From the NCBI GenBank assembly GCA_002841885.1, contig PHBE01000002.1, positions 358,958-422,957 of the forward strand: a stretch of 64,000 bases of DNA, read 5' to 3'. Numbering within the stretch: position 1 is the first letter of the stretch; each line of letters begins with the position of its first letter. Source of the DNA: Deltaproteobacteria bacterium HGW-Deltaproteobacteria-18 (GTDB lineage Bacteria; Desulfobacterota; Desulfovibrionia; Desulfovibrionales; Desulfomicrobiaceae). Under the pieces are notes generated by a model. It saw nothing but the letters and a program-made list of their open reading frames with translations, did no database searches and was not told where the DNA came from. Made by a program: the position numbers and the translations under genes. Below, one piece after another: positions 1 through 8,767 of the stretch.

Positions 1-405
1 GGACGTGGGATCTTCGGCGTGGAACTGTTCATCAAAGGCGACACCGTCTATTTCAGCGAAGTCTCTCCACGCCCCCACGATACGGGACTGGTCACGCTCA
101 TTTCCCAGGATCTCTCGGAATTCGCCCTGCACGCCCGTGCCATCCTCGGGCTGCCCGTGCCGGTCATCCGCCAGCACGGCCCTGCTGCCTCCAGCGTCAT
201 CCTGGTGGAAGGCGATTCAAGACAGGTGCTGTTTGGAAACCTTGAAGCGGCCTTGAGCGAACCGGATACGGATTTACGCCTTTTCGGAAAGCCCGAAGTC
301 AGCGGCAAGCGGCGCATGGGCGTGGCCCTGGCCCGTGACGAAAACCTGGAAAAAGCCTTGGAAAAGGCCAAAAAATCCGCGGCGGCAGTGACGATCCAGC
401 TTTAG
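1..405 (+). CDS. purT: Phosphoribosylglycinamide formyltransferase 2, C-terminal part (partial at window edge)
   Basis: This is the 3' end of a gene open at the left edge; the first codon seen is base 1. The visible 134 residues carry the ATP-grasp tail typical of Pur[13 protein letters not shown], then [20 protein letters not shown] and [12 protein letters not shown]. PurT makes formyl-GAR from GAR, formate and ATP in purine synthesis and is cytoplasmic. The tail ends with a short Ala/Lys-rich helix. Assignment rests on these family motifs; the N-terminal ATP-binding part lies outside the window. No terminator is obvious in the 240 bases that follow. Confidence 0.9.
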   Translation, partial: GRGIFGVELFIKGDTVYFSEVSPRPHDTGLVTLISQDLSEFALHARAILGLPVPVIRQHGPAASSVILVEGDSRQVLFGNLEAALSEPDTDLRLFGKPEVSGKRRMGVALARDENLEKALEKAKKSAAAVTIQL

Positions 406-644
406 GCAATGGCACATGACCACAACAGAGTTTTTTGCATCTGCGGCCCTGGTCATGGCTGTTCGAAGACAAGATACGGCTTCGGGCTTTTTCCCATTTT
501 TTCGGCCCTTGTCATCCGGGTTAGCTTGCACTAGAAATTCACGGTTCTGGCGATGTCCGCCATCACATTCTTACGGCTAGATTCCGTCATGCCTCGGTAC
601 ATCCCTCGCAAACGGGTCGCCTCTCAGTCCGACAAGGAGACAAC

Positions 645-1175
645 ATGCTGAAAAAATTGACCTTGATTCTTTGTTTTGTACTTGCTTGCAGCACCGCTTA
701 CAGCGGCGAAAAAGAACATCGGGCACTGGCCGAAGAACTGATCAAGATCACCGACGGCGATACGGTCATGGAAAAGATGAAGGCCCAAGTGACCATGATC
801 TTCCAGCAGATCGCGTCCCAGATGAACGTTCAGGAAGCCGACAAACCCAAGCTGGAAAAATATTCAGCTCGCTTTGACGCCATCCTGAAGGAAGACATGT
901 CCTGGGAAAAGGTCAAACCCCAGTATCTGGATCTCTACACCTCCGTTTTTACCGAGGAAGAAATCAAAGGACTGGTCGACTTCTACAAATCCGATCTGGG
1001 CAAGAAGGTCACCACCAAGATGCCCGAACTCATGCAGCAGAGCATGACCGTGGCCCGCTCCTACATGCAGGGTGTAGTGCCCAAGCTCGAAGAATTGACC
1101 GAGGAAATGCGTGTGGATTTCGAAGGCGCGAAAACCGAGACCCCTGCTCCAGTGGCTCCGGCTCCCAAGCAATAG
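645..1175 (+). CDS. Exported DUF2059-family protein
   Basis: The 176-residue product begins with a signal peptide (MLKKLTLILCFVLACSTAYS) with a possible lipobox-like LACS. The body is helical and matches the DUF2059 pattern, with FTEEEIKGLVDFYKSDLGKK followed by MPELMQQSM. The tail is Pro/Ala-rich. An AAGGAG ribosome site sits just before the ATG. The protein is probably periplasmic or lipid-anchored and its function is unknown. It stands alone, followed by a strong hairpin terminator. Confidence 0.8.
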   Translation: MLKKLTLILCFVLACSTAYSGEKEHRALAEELIKITDGDTVMEKMKAQVTMIFQQIASQMNVQEADKPKLEKYSARFDAILKEDMSWEKVKPQYLDLYTSVFTEEEIKGLVDFYKSDLGKKVTTKMPELMQQSMTVARSYMQGVVPKLEELTEEMRVDFEGAKTETPAPVAPAPKQ

Positions 1176-1200
1176 TCCCTTTCTCACAGCTCAGGCGGAA

Positions 1201-1231
1201 GGCTCCCCGGCATGCCGGTGGAGCCTTTTTT
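1201..1231 (+). terminator. Rho-independent terminator after the DUF2059 gene
   Basis: A GGCTCC / GGAGCC outer stem encloses the palindrome CCGGCATGCCGG and is followed by TTTTTTC. It lies 26 bases after the stop codon. The convergent hydrogenase protease gene ends just beyond it. Confidence 0.85.
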
Positions 1232-1238
1232 CATGCCT

Positions 1239-1706
1239 TCAGGACAAAAGAGCGCGGATTTCTCGCCGTGCGGCTTCCAGAAATCGTGGATATCTCTCCT
1301 TGACCGGCTCGGACAATTCCATGGACCAGTCGCTGATGGTCAGCGGTTCAATGCCGATGACAATCAGCTCCGGCTTGTTGCCCAGCAATTCGGCCATTTT
1401 CAGGGAATCGAGAAGATCGATGTCGTGAAGTGACAGGCGTTGCTGATAATTGTCACGCAGATTGTCTTCCGTGAAGCGATAGACAGTCCCTGGTTCCCGT
1501 CCGCCCTTGACGGTGTCCAGGACAATCACCCGTTCATATTCCTGAAAAATGTAAAAAATATCCTGCGTGAAAGTGGCTCCATCCATAAAATCGACCCTTT
1601 CCGAATCCCATTCCTCCTCCAGGGCAAGATCCTTGACCGCGTGCACGCCGGCGCCGTCGTCAGTCAGAAGCAGATTGCCCACTCCAAGAACCAAAAGTCG
1701 TTTCAT
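1239..1706 (-). CDS. hysD: Hydrogenase maturation endopeptidase (HyaD/HybD/HynC family)
   Basis: The 155-residue protein starts with MKRLLVLGVGNLLLTDDG, the nickel-protease signature. Candidate metal ligands by comparison with HybD are Asp17 (Glu16 in HybD), Asp64 in IVLDTVKGG and His94 in SLHDIDLL. These proteases bind the nickel-loaded large subunit and remove its C-terminal extension after the last His of DPCxxCxxH (DPUxxCxxH in selenium enzymes). The gene follows hysA on the same strand, separated by a terminator-like hairpin, so it is probably expressed at a lower level. The substrate would be HysA, whose predicted 15-residue tail is encoded at 1823-1867. Confidence 0.9.
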   Translation of the reverse strand: MKRLLVLGVGNLLLTDDGAGVHAVKDLALEEEWDSERVDFMDGATFTQDIFYIFQEYERVIVLDTVKGGREPGTVYRFTEDNLRDNYQQRLSLHDIDLLDSLKMAELLGNKPELIVIGIEPLTISDWSMELSEPVKERYPRFLEAARREIRALLS

Positions 1707-1771
1707 GCAATATTCTCCAAATCCAGCGTTCTCGCGGCGATATTCAATATTATGAATTACTCCCGAACCCT

Positions 1772-1797
1772 AAAAAAAAGGGCCGGTTTCCCGGCCC
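1772..1797 (-). terminator. Terminator between hysA and the protease gene
   Basis: On the minus strand GGGCCGG, a 4-base loop and CCGGCCC are followed by eight T. It lies 23 bases after the hysA stop at 1820 and would attenuate read-through into the protease gene. Confidence 0.85.
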
Positions 1798-1819
1798 TTC
1801 ATGGTTCAATAGATCCGTA

Positions 1820-3364
1820 TCAGTCAATGTTGACGATGTGTTCTTCACCGGTCTCAGCGTGCAGCACGTGCACGGCACAGCCCAGTCACGGGTCGTAGGA
1901 GCGCACTAGGCGCCCCACATTAACGGGATTCTTGATATCGGGAACCGGCACACCGATGAGGGCTTCCTCGACGGGACCGCGCTGGCCCATATCGTCCCGC
2001 GGGTTGCAGTTCCAAAGGGTCGCGGACACGATCTGGTAGTTGTCGATCTTCTTGTCTTTGATCTTGAGGTAATGCAGCAAAGCGCCGCGGGGTGCTTCCG
2101 TGAATCCAGTACCTTCTGCGGCATCCGGAATCTCGGACTTGACGTAGGTCTCTGCACCGGGCTGAACCTGCTTGAGCCACTTCTCAACGGCCACGGCGGT
2201 AAGCCAGGTTTCTTCAGCACGAGCCACGTGGCGGCCCATGATGGAGAAAGCCTTGTCACCCAGATCGCGGAAGTTCTTGGCTTCGATGCCGTAAAGTTCC
2301 TTGAGCAGTTTCTGTCCGATGGGGCTGAGTTCCGGATTCTGGACCCACATGCGGGCCAGAGGACCGACTTCGCAGGGCTTATCCTTGTAACGGGGGGCCT
2401 TGACGAAGCTGTACGCACCGGGTTTGTCCGGGTTGGGATTCGTTTCACCGGCGCTGTAGTGCAGGCCGCCGGGAGCGGAATGGTCAAAGAAGGAATGTCC
2501 GACATATTCCTTGATCAGCTTGGAGTCGAATTCCTCGTCCTTGCCGTCGATGTATACGCCGGGCTTGAGCAGGAAGGTCTTGTAATCATCGTCTTCGGGG
2601 AAAACGCCGAAGGCGATGACGTTCTTCCAGCCGATTCCGGTCTCGAACAGATCAGTATAAACAGAACCCAGAGTGTAGACCAGAGGCAGGTATTCCTCGA
2701 TCACGAACTTCTGGACTTCCTTGAAGCGGGCTGCGTATTCGGCAACCTTGTCCGCTGTGGGAATTTCGGTTGCACCGCCCACTACCATGCCCTGAACATG
2801 AGGCATGCGACCGCCGAACATGGCGACCATTTCATGGCAGATGCGGCGGATTTCAAGCGCCTTCAGGTACTGATTCAAGCCGTAGGTGTTGGTTGCATCG
2901 GCCTTGGCCCCGTCCTTGATGCGATCCGTCAAAAGATCCGCATTGGCGTAACGGGGAACAAAGGGAGATACATCGGGACCCTTGACATAATCCAGGGCGG
3001 CCAGGTGATAGAAATGCAGAATGTGAGACTGCAGATAGTTGGCGCCGAAGATCAGGTTACGGGTAATGCGGCCGTTGGTGGTTACTTTGACGCCAAAGGC
3101 GTCGTCCTGAGCCATGACGGAAGCCGTGCAGTGCGCCGTGGGACACACGCCGCAGATACGCTGTACGATCTGGGAAGAATCCCTGGGATCGCGGCCGCGC
3201 AGAATCTGCTCGAACCCGCGGAACATTCCGCCGGAACACTTGGCATCGACGACCTTGCCGTCCTTAACTTCAACCTCAATCTTGAGATGACCTTCAACCC
3301 GGGTCAACGGATCAATGGAAATCTTAACTTTCCCGTCAGCTGCGGGAGTAGCTGCTTGTGACAC
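1820..3364 (-). CDS. hysA: [NiFeSe] hydrogenase large subunit, selenoprotein with in-frame UGA
   Basis: Reading stops at a TGA (1886-1888) just after VGRLVRSYDP, but the same frame continues through U-L-G-C-A-V-H and 15 further residues to a TGA at 1820-1822. This restores DPUxxCxxH, the C-terminal nickel-binding motif of [NiFeSe] hydrogenases, with Sec493 and Cys496. The N-terminal ligands are Cys71 and Cys74 in RICGVC. Full length is 514 residues, and cleavage is expected after His499. The start is a GTG preceded by AAGGAGAAGG. The protein has no signal and is presumably exported with the Tat-signal small subunit. It oxidises or makes H2 in the periplasm, feeding cytochrome c3. Annotation that stops at the first TGA would lose the active-site tail. 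Confidence 0.95.
1858..1874 (-). promoter_or_regulatory. Candidate bacterial SECIS hairpin in hysA mRNA
   Basis: Starting 12 bases after the UGA, the minus strand can fold CGTGCA, a CGTGC loop and TGCACG into a perfect six-pair hairpin. Bacterial SECIS elements lie in the coding region directly after the UGA and present a G/U-containing apical loop to SelB, which fits in place and size. The fold is my reading by eye and no energy calculation was made. Confidence 0.65.
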
Positions 3365-3379
3365 GTGCCTTCTCCTTGA

Positions 3380-4327
3380 TTATTCCGCTACATAGAAAGG
3401 AGACTTTCCGTCCGGAAAGTCCGGTTCCACACAGCCGATACACACGGCGTTCTCGACACACCAGTTGATGCCGTTGTTCCAGCGACGCTTGGCGCAATCG
3501 GCATAGGTGGACGGGCCCTTACAGCCAAGTTCGGCCTTGCAACCGGGCTTGGTGAAGGTTTCCGCGAATTCGGAGTTGTCGTATTTTTCAAGATACGGAC
3601 AGGACTCGTGGATGTTGTCGCCAAAGAAGAGCAACGGACGTCCATCGTCATCCAGTTCGGGCAAGGGATGCTCGGTGGGATTGAGGACATGGCTCCAGGC
3701 GGCAACCAGCGTGCCGACCATCCAGTCCGGATGGGGCGGACATCCGGGCACGTTGACCAGCAGTTTTTCGATCTTTTCTTCGGCAAAGAAGTCACGCACG
3801 CTCTTGGAGCCGGTGACATTGCCTTCGGCGGCGGGAATGCCACCGTAAGCGGAACAAGTGCCTATGGCCACGGTGGCCAGAGACTTGGGTGCCAGATCCC
3901 GGATCAGTTCCATCATGGTGATTTCATGGTGATGCCCTTTGGCATCCAGAGTTTCACCGACAATGCAGTAGCGACCTTCCTTGGCTGTGGGGATGGCACC
4001 TTCCACCAGCAAGAAAAAGTTGCCGTTAAACTTTTCAGCAATTTCGTACATGTGCGCCAATGCCATCTCACCTTCACTTGCCATGACGGTTGGATGGAAC
4101 TCAAGGCTGATCACATCCAGCAGAATCTCCTTGATTCTGGGATGGACTGCATTGAGCAGAGAAACGGAGCAACCAGTACAACCCTGTCCCTGTACCCATA
4201 TGACCGGAGCTTTTTTGGCTCCTTCGGTCATGGCGTGCACGATGCCCGGATGATAAATCTGGGAAATTCCCAATCCGGCGACACCTGCGGAGCACAGTTT
4301 TACGAACTCACGTCTGCTAAGACTCAT
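3380..4327 (-). CDS. hysB: [NiFeSe] hydrogenase small subunit, Tat-exported
   Basis: Start chosen at 4327, where GAAGGAGGAGGGT precedes ATG; an upstream in-frame ATG at 4381 has no such site. The 315-residue product begins MSLSRREFVKLCSAG, a twin-arginine signal. Iron-sulfur ligand segments are visible: VQGQGCTGCSVS (proximal cluster), IGTCSAYGG, NVPGCPPHPDW, and a C-terminal cysteine-rich part ending VENAVCIGCVEPDFP. It carries electrons from the Ni-Fe-Se site to a periplasmic cytochrome. hysA begins 15 bases downstream, so the two form one operon. Confidence 0.95.
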   Translation of the reverse strand: MSLSRREFVKLCSAGVAGLGISQIYHPGIVHAMTEGAKKAPVIWVQGQGCTGCSVSLLNAVHPRIKEILLDVISLEFHPTVMASEGEMALAHMYEIAEKFNGNFFLLVEGAIPTAKEGRYCIVGETLDAKGHHHEITMMELIRDLAPKSLATVAIGTCSAYGGIPAAEGNVTGSKSVRDFFAEEKIEKLLVNVPGCPPHPDWMVGTLVAAWSHVLNPTEHPLPELDDDGRPLLFFGDNIHESCPYLEKYDNSEFAETFTKPGCKAELGCKGPSTYADCAKRRWNNGINWCVENAVCIGCVEPDFPDGKSPFYVAE

Positions 4328-4389
4328 ACCCTCCTCCTTCAAAAAGGTAATAGCGTGCAGAGACTTCGGCCTTTTTTTCACGAGCGATC

Positions 4390-4418
4390 AGATATCCTTA
4401 AATTTCTTGATATGTCAA
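4390..4418 (-). promoter_or_regulatory. Candidate sigma-70 promoter for hysBA
   Basis: On the minus strand TTGACA is followed after 17 bases by ATATCT, about 65 bases before the hysB start. The -35 box is perfect and the -10 box is weak. Confidence 0.4.
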
Positions 4419-4676
4419 CGCACTTTGGATCGAAAATCATGATCAGGCTGATCTGTGCGTCTCGATTTGTGTAGAGCGACACTATGAAACTGCTTTGGCC
4501 AGAAGATACTCAATAAATGTTATTAATTTCATACTCGTGCTACTAAATGATACTATGACACGAAATCGCTTTCCTGAATGCTCCACGCACATGCCAATGA
4601 TTCTTAAAAGACAATTTCCGGATTATTTTGATCAACAGACGCATCACATCATGAAAGAGTCGAGCAAGGCGAAATA
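4419..4676. other. Intergenic stretch, no gene seen
   Basis: Between the hydrogenase promoter and the next gene the sequence is AT-rich. The only open frame (4495-4698, plus) runs into the opposite gene and has no ribosome site. No repeat or stable hairpin was noticed. Confidence 0.5.
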
Positions 4677-5585
4677 TCAGTCGCGGCGGGGAAAATAGGC
4701 ATGAGTCGAATTGTGCTGCCATAAAAACTGGTGAATATGATACCCGTCGGAAAAAAAGGTCACCGATCCTAGAATGGGTTCGGGAGAATCAGGGCTCTTT
4801 CCGTAAACGTAGATAAACCGGTTGAACCGAAAAAGCGGACGCCTGAGGCCCATGGCTTCGGCGTGCAGGATCAGATGCCCGCTGCCCGCACGGTCATCCT
4901 CAATCCAGACCTTCCCGGCTTTGCCAAGGGAGTACTCTCCGATATAATTCTCCTCGACAAACTCCTCCGTGGCCACACCATGCATGAATCGCGCTTCCGC
5001 GCCATGCTTGAGGGCGTCCTGCCCCGACTCGTTGGCCAGCACAGTCACGCCCTCCCGGGGAACAATCCGTCCTATGGGCACTTCACTTTCAATCTCCTGC
5101 CGTGAAACGGGAACTGCATTGTGCGCACTTTCCGGGACAACCACTTCACTCACGCGAGATTCCGGTTTAACGGCGGGCGCCTTTTTTTTCGGCATGGTTT
5201 TCTCCGGGGCAGGATTTTTGACTTCGTGATCGGGGGAAACGGGCGTTGATGTCTTTATATCCGAGGGCGGGACCGGGCTTGCCGTCTCAGCCACAGGGGC
5301 CTGGACAGGAACAGGCGCCGCAACAGGTTCGATAGATGGGGGCAAAGGCGGCACGACAATATCCAAAAGAATGAGCCTGTCCTGAATCAGATCCTGCACA
5401 GGCCGGAGATCAGCCACCCAGCAACCCAGCGCATGCAAGAGCAGCGACAAAACAAAACACGCGAGCAACGCGTGTTTTGTGATTCCAAAAATATGTTCAT
5501 TCAGCCCAAATCTGTGCTGATTGGTATCAGAAATATCCCTATCGAAGCCAAAAAATGCCGTAAAACTCGTCACGGAAGGAATCAT
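4677..5585 (-). CDS. TonB-like single-pass membrane protein with proline-rich periplasmic arm
   Basis: Start taken at 5585 (MIPSVTSFTAFFG), preceded by GGAGG; the longer frame from 5672 would overlap the divergent gene. The 302-residue product has a cytoplasmic head, one membrane helix (ALLACFVLSLLLHALGCWVA) and a Pro/Val/Ala-rich stretch, then a folded C-terminal domain of about 110 residues I do not recognise. The layout (helix, proline-rich arm, globular end) resembles TonB or its partners, but the C-terminal YP motif of TonB is not seen and no ExbBD genes are near. It is divergent from the binding-protein gene, so a shared function at the envelope is possible. Confidence 0.65.
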   Translation of the reverse strand: MIPSVTSFTAFFGFDRDISDTNQHRFGLNEHIFGITKHALLACFVLSLLLHALGCWVADLRPVQDLIQDRLILLDIVVPPLPPSIEPVAAPVPVQAPVAETASPVPPSDIKTSTPVSPDHEVKNPAPEKTMPKKKAPAVKPESRVSEVVVPESAHNAVPVSRQEIESEVPIGRIVPREGVTVLANESGQDALKHGAEARFMHGVATEEFVEENYIGEYSLGKAGKVWIEDDRAGSGHLILHAEAMGLRRPLFRFNRFIYVYGKSPDSPEPILGSVTFFSDGYHIHQFLWQHNSTHAYFPRRD

Positions 5586-5650
5586 GTTGTTCTTTCCTCC
5601 GACCCGTGATAATTTGAAATGGATATCAAAGCGTTCCACGGGAGGCGGAT

Positions 5651-6634
5651 ATGCTGAAGCTGGTTTTGACAATGCTCATCGTGTGCACGGCTACAGCCGA
5701 TGCCACTCAGTTATTAAATATAAGCATCGTTCATAGCTATCACAAGGAGTACGCTTGGGAACAAAACTTGACCAGCGGCCTTTTGGACACCCTGCCAAAA
5801 AACGTAATCCTTGACCATTTCTACCTTGATACCAAACGCCTGCCGAAAACCCAACACGAAGAACAAACAAAAGCCGCATTGCTTCACCTGGCTCTGAAGC
5901 GCCCAGACCTGATCATCCTCTGCGACGACAACGCGGCCAGATATCTGGGTCCGCAACTCAAGAACGGACCCATTCCTGTCGTTTACGTCGGCCTCAACCG
6001 TAACCCCAGAGATTACGGTCTCTTTCCGGCAAACAACATGACCGGAATTCTTGAACGCCCGCTGCTCAAGCGTTCGCTGCACTCCATGTGTCGCTTGGTC
6101 AACACGGAAGACACCAAGGTACTCATTCTTTTCGACTCGGACTCAACATCAGACGCCGTCCTGCACGAGGCTTTCAAGGGCGAAACGTATTTCAATCTTG
6201 GTAAGGTTCGTGTTGAACTCAAGCAATTCGAACTGCTGGAACATTGGCAAAGTGCGTTGCTAAACGCCAAATCCGACGGCTTCGACACCGTGTATATCGG
6301 CCTCTACCATACCTTGCGCAACGGCCAGGGAGAGCATGTACCGGATGAAGAGGTCATAGCTTGGGCCAACGCTCATGCTCCAGTTCCTATTTTCGCTTTT
6401 TGGGATTTCGCTGTCGGACAGGGAAAGACCATTGGCGGGCATGTACTCAGCGGACGCGACCAGGGTCTGGCAGGCGGTATAATGGTCTCTGAAGTTCTGA
6501 GCGGAATCCCGCCTGCAAAAATCCCCCCCCGCTCCGCAAAAGAGGGTTCCTACCAGTTCAGCATTCATGAGTTGAAACGATTCGGCATCACGCTGCCGCA
6601 AAAAATCCGGGAACAGGCAATCCTGGTCCCGTGA
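5651..6634 (+). CDS. ABC-type periplasmic substrate-binding protein (PF04392-like)
   Basis: The 327-residue protein starts with a short signal (MLKLVLTMLIVCTATADA). It shows the two-lobed pattern of ABC_sub_bind proteins: ISIVHSYHKEYAWEQ, then PDLIILCDDNAARYLG and PVVYVGLNRNP, and later a GKTIGGHVLSGRDQG segment. The start is preceded by GGAGGCGGAT. No permease or ATPase gene is adjacent, so it may serve as an orphan sensor or scavenging protein. This family often feeds signalling proteins, but no such partner is visible here. Confidence 0.75.
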   Translation: MLKLVLTMLIVCTATADATQLLNISIVHSYHKEYAWEQNLTSGLLDTLPKNVILDHFYLDTKRLPKTQHEEQTKAALLHLALKRPDLIILCDDNAARYLGPQLKNGPIPVVYVGLNRNPRDYGLFPANNMTGILERPLLKRSLHSMCRLVNTEDTKVLILFDSDSTSDAVLHEAFKGETYFNLGKVRVELKQFELLEHWQSALLNAKSDGFDTVYIGLYHTLRNGQGEHVPDEEVIAWANAHAPVPIFAFWDFAVGQGKTIGGHVLSGRDQGLAGGIMVSEVLSGIPPAKIPPRSAKEGSYQFSIHELKRFGITLPQKIREQAILVP

Positions 6635-6729
6635 ACCATGGTCCCGCCGATACCAAGCACGCTTGCCCGAAAAGACCGCCTCGAAGCACTTCTTGACCCG
6701 GGGCAGGTCACTCATTACCAAGCTTTTCC

Positions 6730-7320
6730 ATGAGCATAAAAAACGCAGACCAAAAAAAACAGCAGATTCTGGACCATGAATCGAAAATGGCCAATCAACT
6801 GGCCCTGCAGGTTCTTGAAAAGCCCAAGCCGCCCATCTGGATGATCTTTGTCCCGATATTTTTTGTCTTCTTCGTGCAGAAGATGAACCAGTACAAGAGC
6901 GGGCTCACGGAATTCGTGGACAACTACCTCAGATCACGGCGCTACGCCATGACGGCGGCCCTGGAAGCCGAAGAAACAGGAGGGCCGGCGAACGTGGCTG
7001 GACTTGTGGAAAAAGTGGGAAACATTCCGGAACAGGCAAAGCCTCTTTTCGCGGCATGGATGGAAGTTCTGGTCGACCACTACCGTCTGCTGCTGACCTC
7101 GCAGGGCAGCAATCATGCCGCACTGGTGCGTGCAGGATATCAAAACAAGACAAACTACCTTTTATTCTGCAATTGCCTGAACAAAGCTGAAAATGCATAC
7201 AGCATGGCGCTTCTTCCTGAAATGGATGGAGATAATCAAGATCTGCATCACGTTATCCAAAAAATAGATATCTGCGTGACAAACATGCGTCGGCAGGATG
7301 CTGATACTATCTTCTCCTAA
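6730..7320 (+). CDS. Unknown protein, paralogue A of a tandem pair
   Basis: The 196-residue product is related along its length to the product of 7729-8337: ILDHESKMANQLALQVLEKPKPP against ILGQEIKMARHLALMVLEKPEPP, then a hydrophobic stretch (WMIFVPIFFVFFVQKM) and FVDNYLRSRRYAM against FAENYLLSRRDAL. Both end with an acidic DADTIFS or EADMIFT motif. The hydrophobic segment is one probable membrane or amphipathic helix and the remainder is helical. I do not recognise the family. A long hairpin follows the gene. Confidence 0.7.
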   Translation: MSIKNADQKKQQILDHESKMANQLALQVLEKPKPPIWMIFVPIFFVFFVQKMNQYKSGLTEFVDNYLRSRRYAMTAALEAEETGGPANVAGLVEKVGNIPEQAKPLFAAWMEVLVDHYRLLLTSQGSNHAALVRAGYQNKTNYLLFCNCLNKAENAYSMALLPEMDGDNQDLHHVIQKIDICVTNMRRQDADTIFS

Positions 7321-7386
7321 ATACAGAAAAAGTACAAAAATCTCCAAAAACTATTATTTTACACTATCCAATAATTATTAACAATA

Positions 7387-7425
7387 AATCGGCAATACCA
7401 CATGACAAACATGTTATTGCCGATT
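7387..7425 (+). terminator. Long hairpin, probable terminator after paralogue A
   Basis: AATCGGCAATA pairs perfectly with TATTGCCGATT, with an inner CATG/CATG pairing around ACAAA. The sequence after it (TCTAATTTTG) is a weak U tract. It lies 66 bases after the stop. Confidence 0.6.
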
Positions 7426-7728
7426 TCTAATTTTGAGACGAATCCTTTATTTCTTACATGTCAAATAATAATATTTACATTCAAGATACAAATGTAATGA
7501 CCATGAAATATTTGACAGCTCGCAAATACCGCTCAATAAAAAATCAGAGATAGCCACTTTCGCGGCAAGATATTCGACCCTTTTTTGGAATTTTACGCAT
7601 CATTAGGAGCAAAAGCCGATTTCTGTTGATTCGGGACAAAAACCAATCTAGCATCAATTACCTCCACCAACCTCTTTGCGTCTGGTTCAACGATCATCAA
7701 GACGGACGCGCGGGAGTTGACAGGACTG
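7426..7728. other. AT-rich spacer between the two paralogues
   Basis: No gene was found. The stretch probably holds the promoter of paralogue B, but I could not pick convincing -35/-10 boxes. Confidence 0.4.
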
Positions 7729-8337
7729 ATGGATAGACAGCGAACGGATGAAAAAAAGCGGATTATCCTGGGGCAGGAAATCAAAATGGCCCGGCATCTG
7801 GCATTGATGGTTCTGGAAAAACCGGAACCGCCATTCTGGGCCAGCTTCATCCCCATGGTCTTCTTTTTTTATGCCCAAAAGCTGAGGCAGTATTCGTCCG
7901 GACTGGAGGAATTCGCCGAAAACTACCTTTTATCCCGAAGGGATGCCTTGGAAGCTGCTACTGTGGCCAAGATTACGAATACAGCAGTTGATGGCGCAAA
8001 ACTCCTGAGTAAGGCCGGAGGCATGCCTGAGACCGCCAGGCCCATCTACCTGAAATGGATTACCCTGCTCACAAATCACTATCTGGTGCTGCTGAATTCC
8101 CACGGATCCTGCCACGAGGAATTGGTGCGCAGCGGATATGATGGCAAAGCCGCCTACCTGGCAAGCTGCGAAGACGTCATTGAAGAGGAACGGGCTTTCA
8201 ATCTGGCGCTGCTGCCGGATGTAGCGGGGGATACTCAAGACATTATCGAGGTCGTCCAAAAAATGAACATGGCCATAGCCGAGTTGAACTACCAGGAAGC
8301 CGACATGATTTTCACCTCGGACGCGCAAAGCCTGTAG
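7729..8337 (+). CDS. Unknown protein, paralogue B of a tandem pair
   Basis: Start taken at ATG 7729, with GGGAG 12 bases upstream; a TTG at 7717 in frame is less likely. The 202-residue product shares its order of motifs with the gene at 6730: a charged N-terminal helix, the KMARHLALMVLEKPEPP segment, a hydrophobic stretch (WASFIPMVFFFYAQKL), the Y-L-SRR motif, and a C-terminal acidic end. Conservation of two copies about 400 bases apart implies duplication and retention. Function is unknown; the hydrophobic helix suggests a membrane-associated protein. Confidence 0.7.
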   Translation: MDRQRTDEKKRIILGQEIKMARHLALMVLEKPEPPFWASFIPMVFFFYAQKLRQYSSGLEEFAENYLLSRRDALEAATVAKITNTAVDGAKLLSKAGGMPETARPIYLKWITLLTNHYLVLLNSHGSCHEELVRSGYDGKAAYLASCEDVIEEERAFNLALLPDVAGDTQDIIEVVQKMNMAIAELNYQEADMIFTSDAQSL

Positions 8338-8352
8338 CCGGCACTCTACAAA

Positions 8353-8652
8353 TTAAAGCATCTCGTGCATCTGAGTAAAAAAATCCGTGCGTTCGAAAGC
8401 CGGAGCATGCACTTTCTCCAGCCGGTCCAGGCTTGCAAGAAATGATTCCCACCCCTCGATTTCCTCAATTTTGTTTTTGTCGCAAAAAATCTTGAACCTC
8501 GTTCCTTTGGGGCATTTGGTCATATTTATCTCGAAACTATGTCCACCGGTGTACACAGTCCAATGTGCGGACCAACTGCTCCGGTCTCCTTCGGTCTTCT
8601 TGTATTTCTCAAAAAATGCCTCGAAGATCTCGATGATCCGATTCTCATCCAT
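8353..8652 (-). CDS. Small hypothetical protein
   Basis: The 99-residue product is charged and soluble (MDENRIIEIFEAFFEKYKK...). A clear ribosome site, AAAAGGAGTAAAAG, precedes the ATG. It contains an aromatic beta-like centre (SSWSAHWTVYTGGHSFEINM) and no cysteine motif beyond two isolated residues. It is convergent with paralogue B. I do not recognise the family. Confidence 0.6.
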   Translation of the reverse strand: MDENRIIEIFEAFFEKYKKTEGDRSSWSAHWTVYTGGHSFEINMTKCPKGTRFKIFCDKNKIEEIEGWESFLASLDRLEKVHAPAFERTDFFTQMHEML

Positions 8653-8767
8653 CTTTTACTCCTTTTGACCTTGCATGATTCCTTCAAGTTATCCTGTCCC
8701 AAGAGAAAGGCATTTTCCCAAGCCCGCCCCCAACCGGGGGCTTGCCCTTTGACCAGAACCGGGCGTA

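Noticed and set aside
2072..3361. Long plus-strand frame (429 codons) across hysA
   Set aside because: It is the antisense of the well-supported hydrogenase large subunit; the product has no recognised motif.
4495..4698. 67-codon plus-strand frame
   Set aside because: It overlaps the end of the TonB-like gene and has no ribosome site or recognised motif.
8718..8745. GC-rich inverted repeat AAGCCC...GGGCTT as a terminator
   Set aside because: No T tract on either strand, and no gene ends there; left as an unexplained hairpin upstream of the FadR-type operator.
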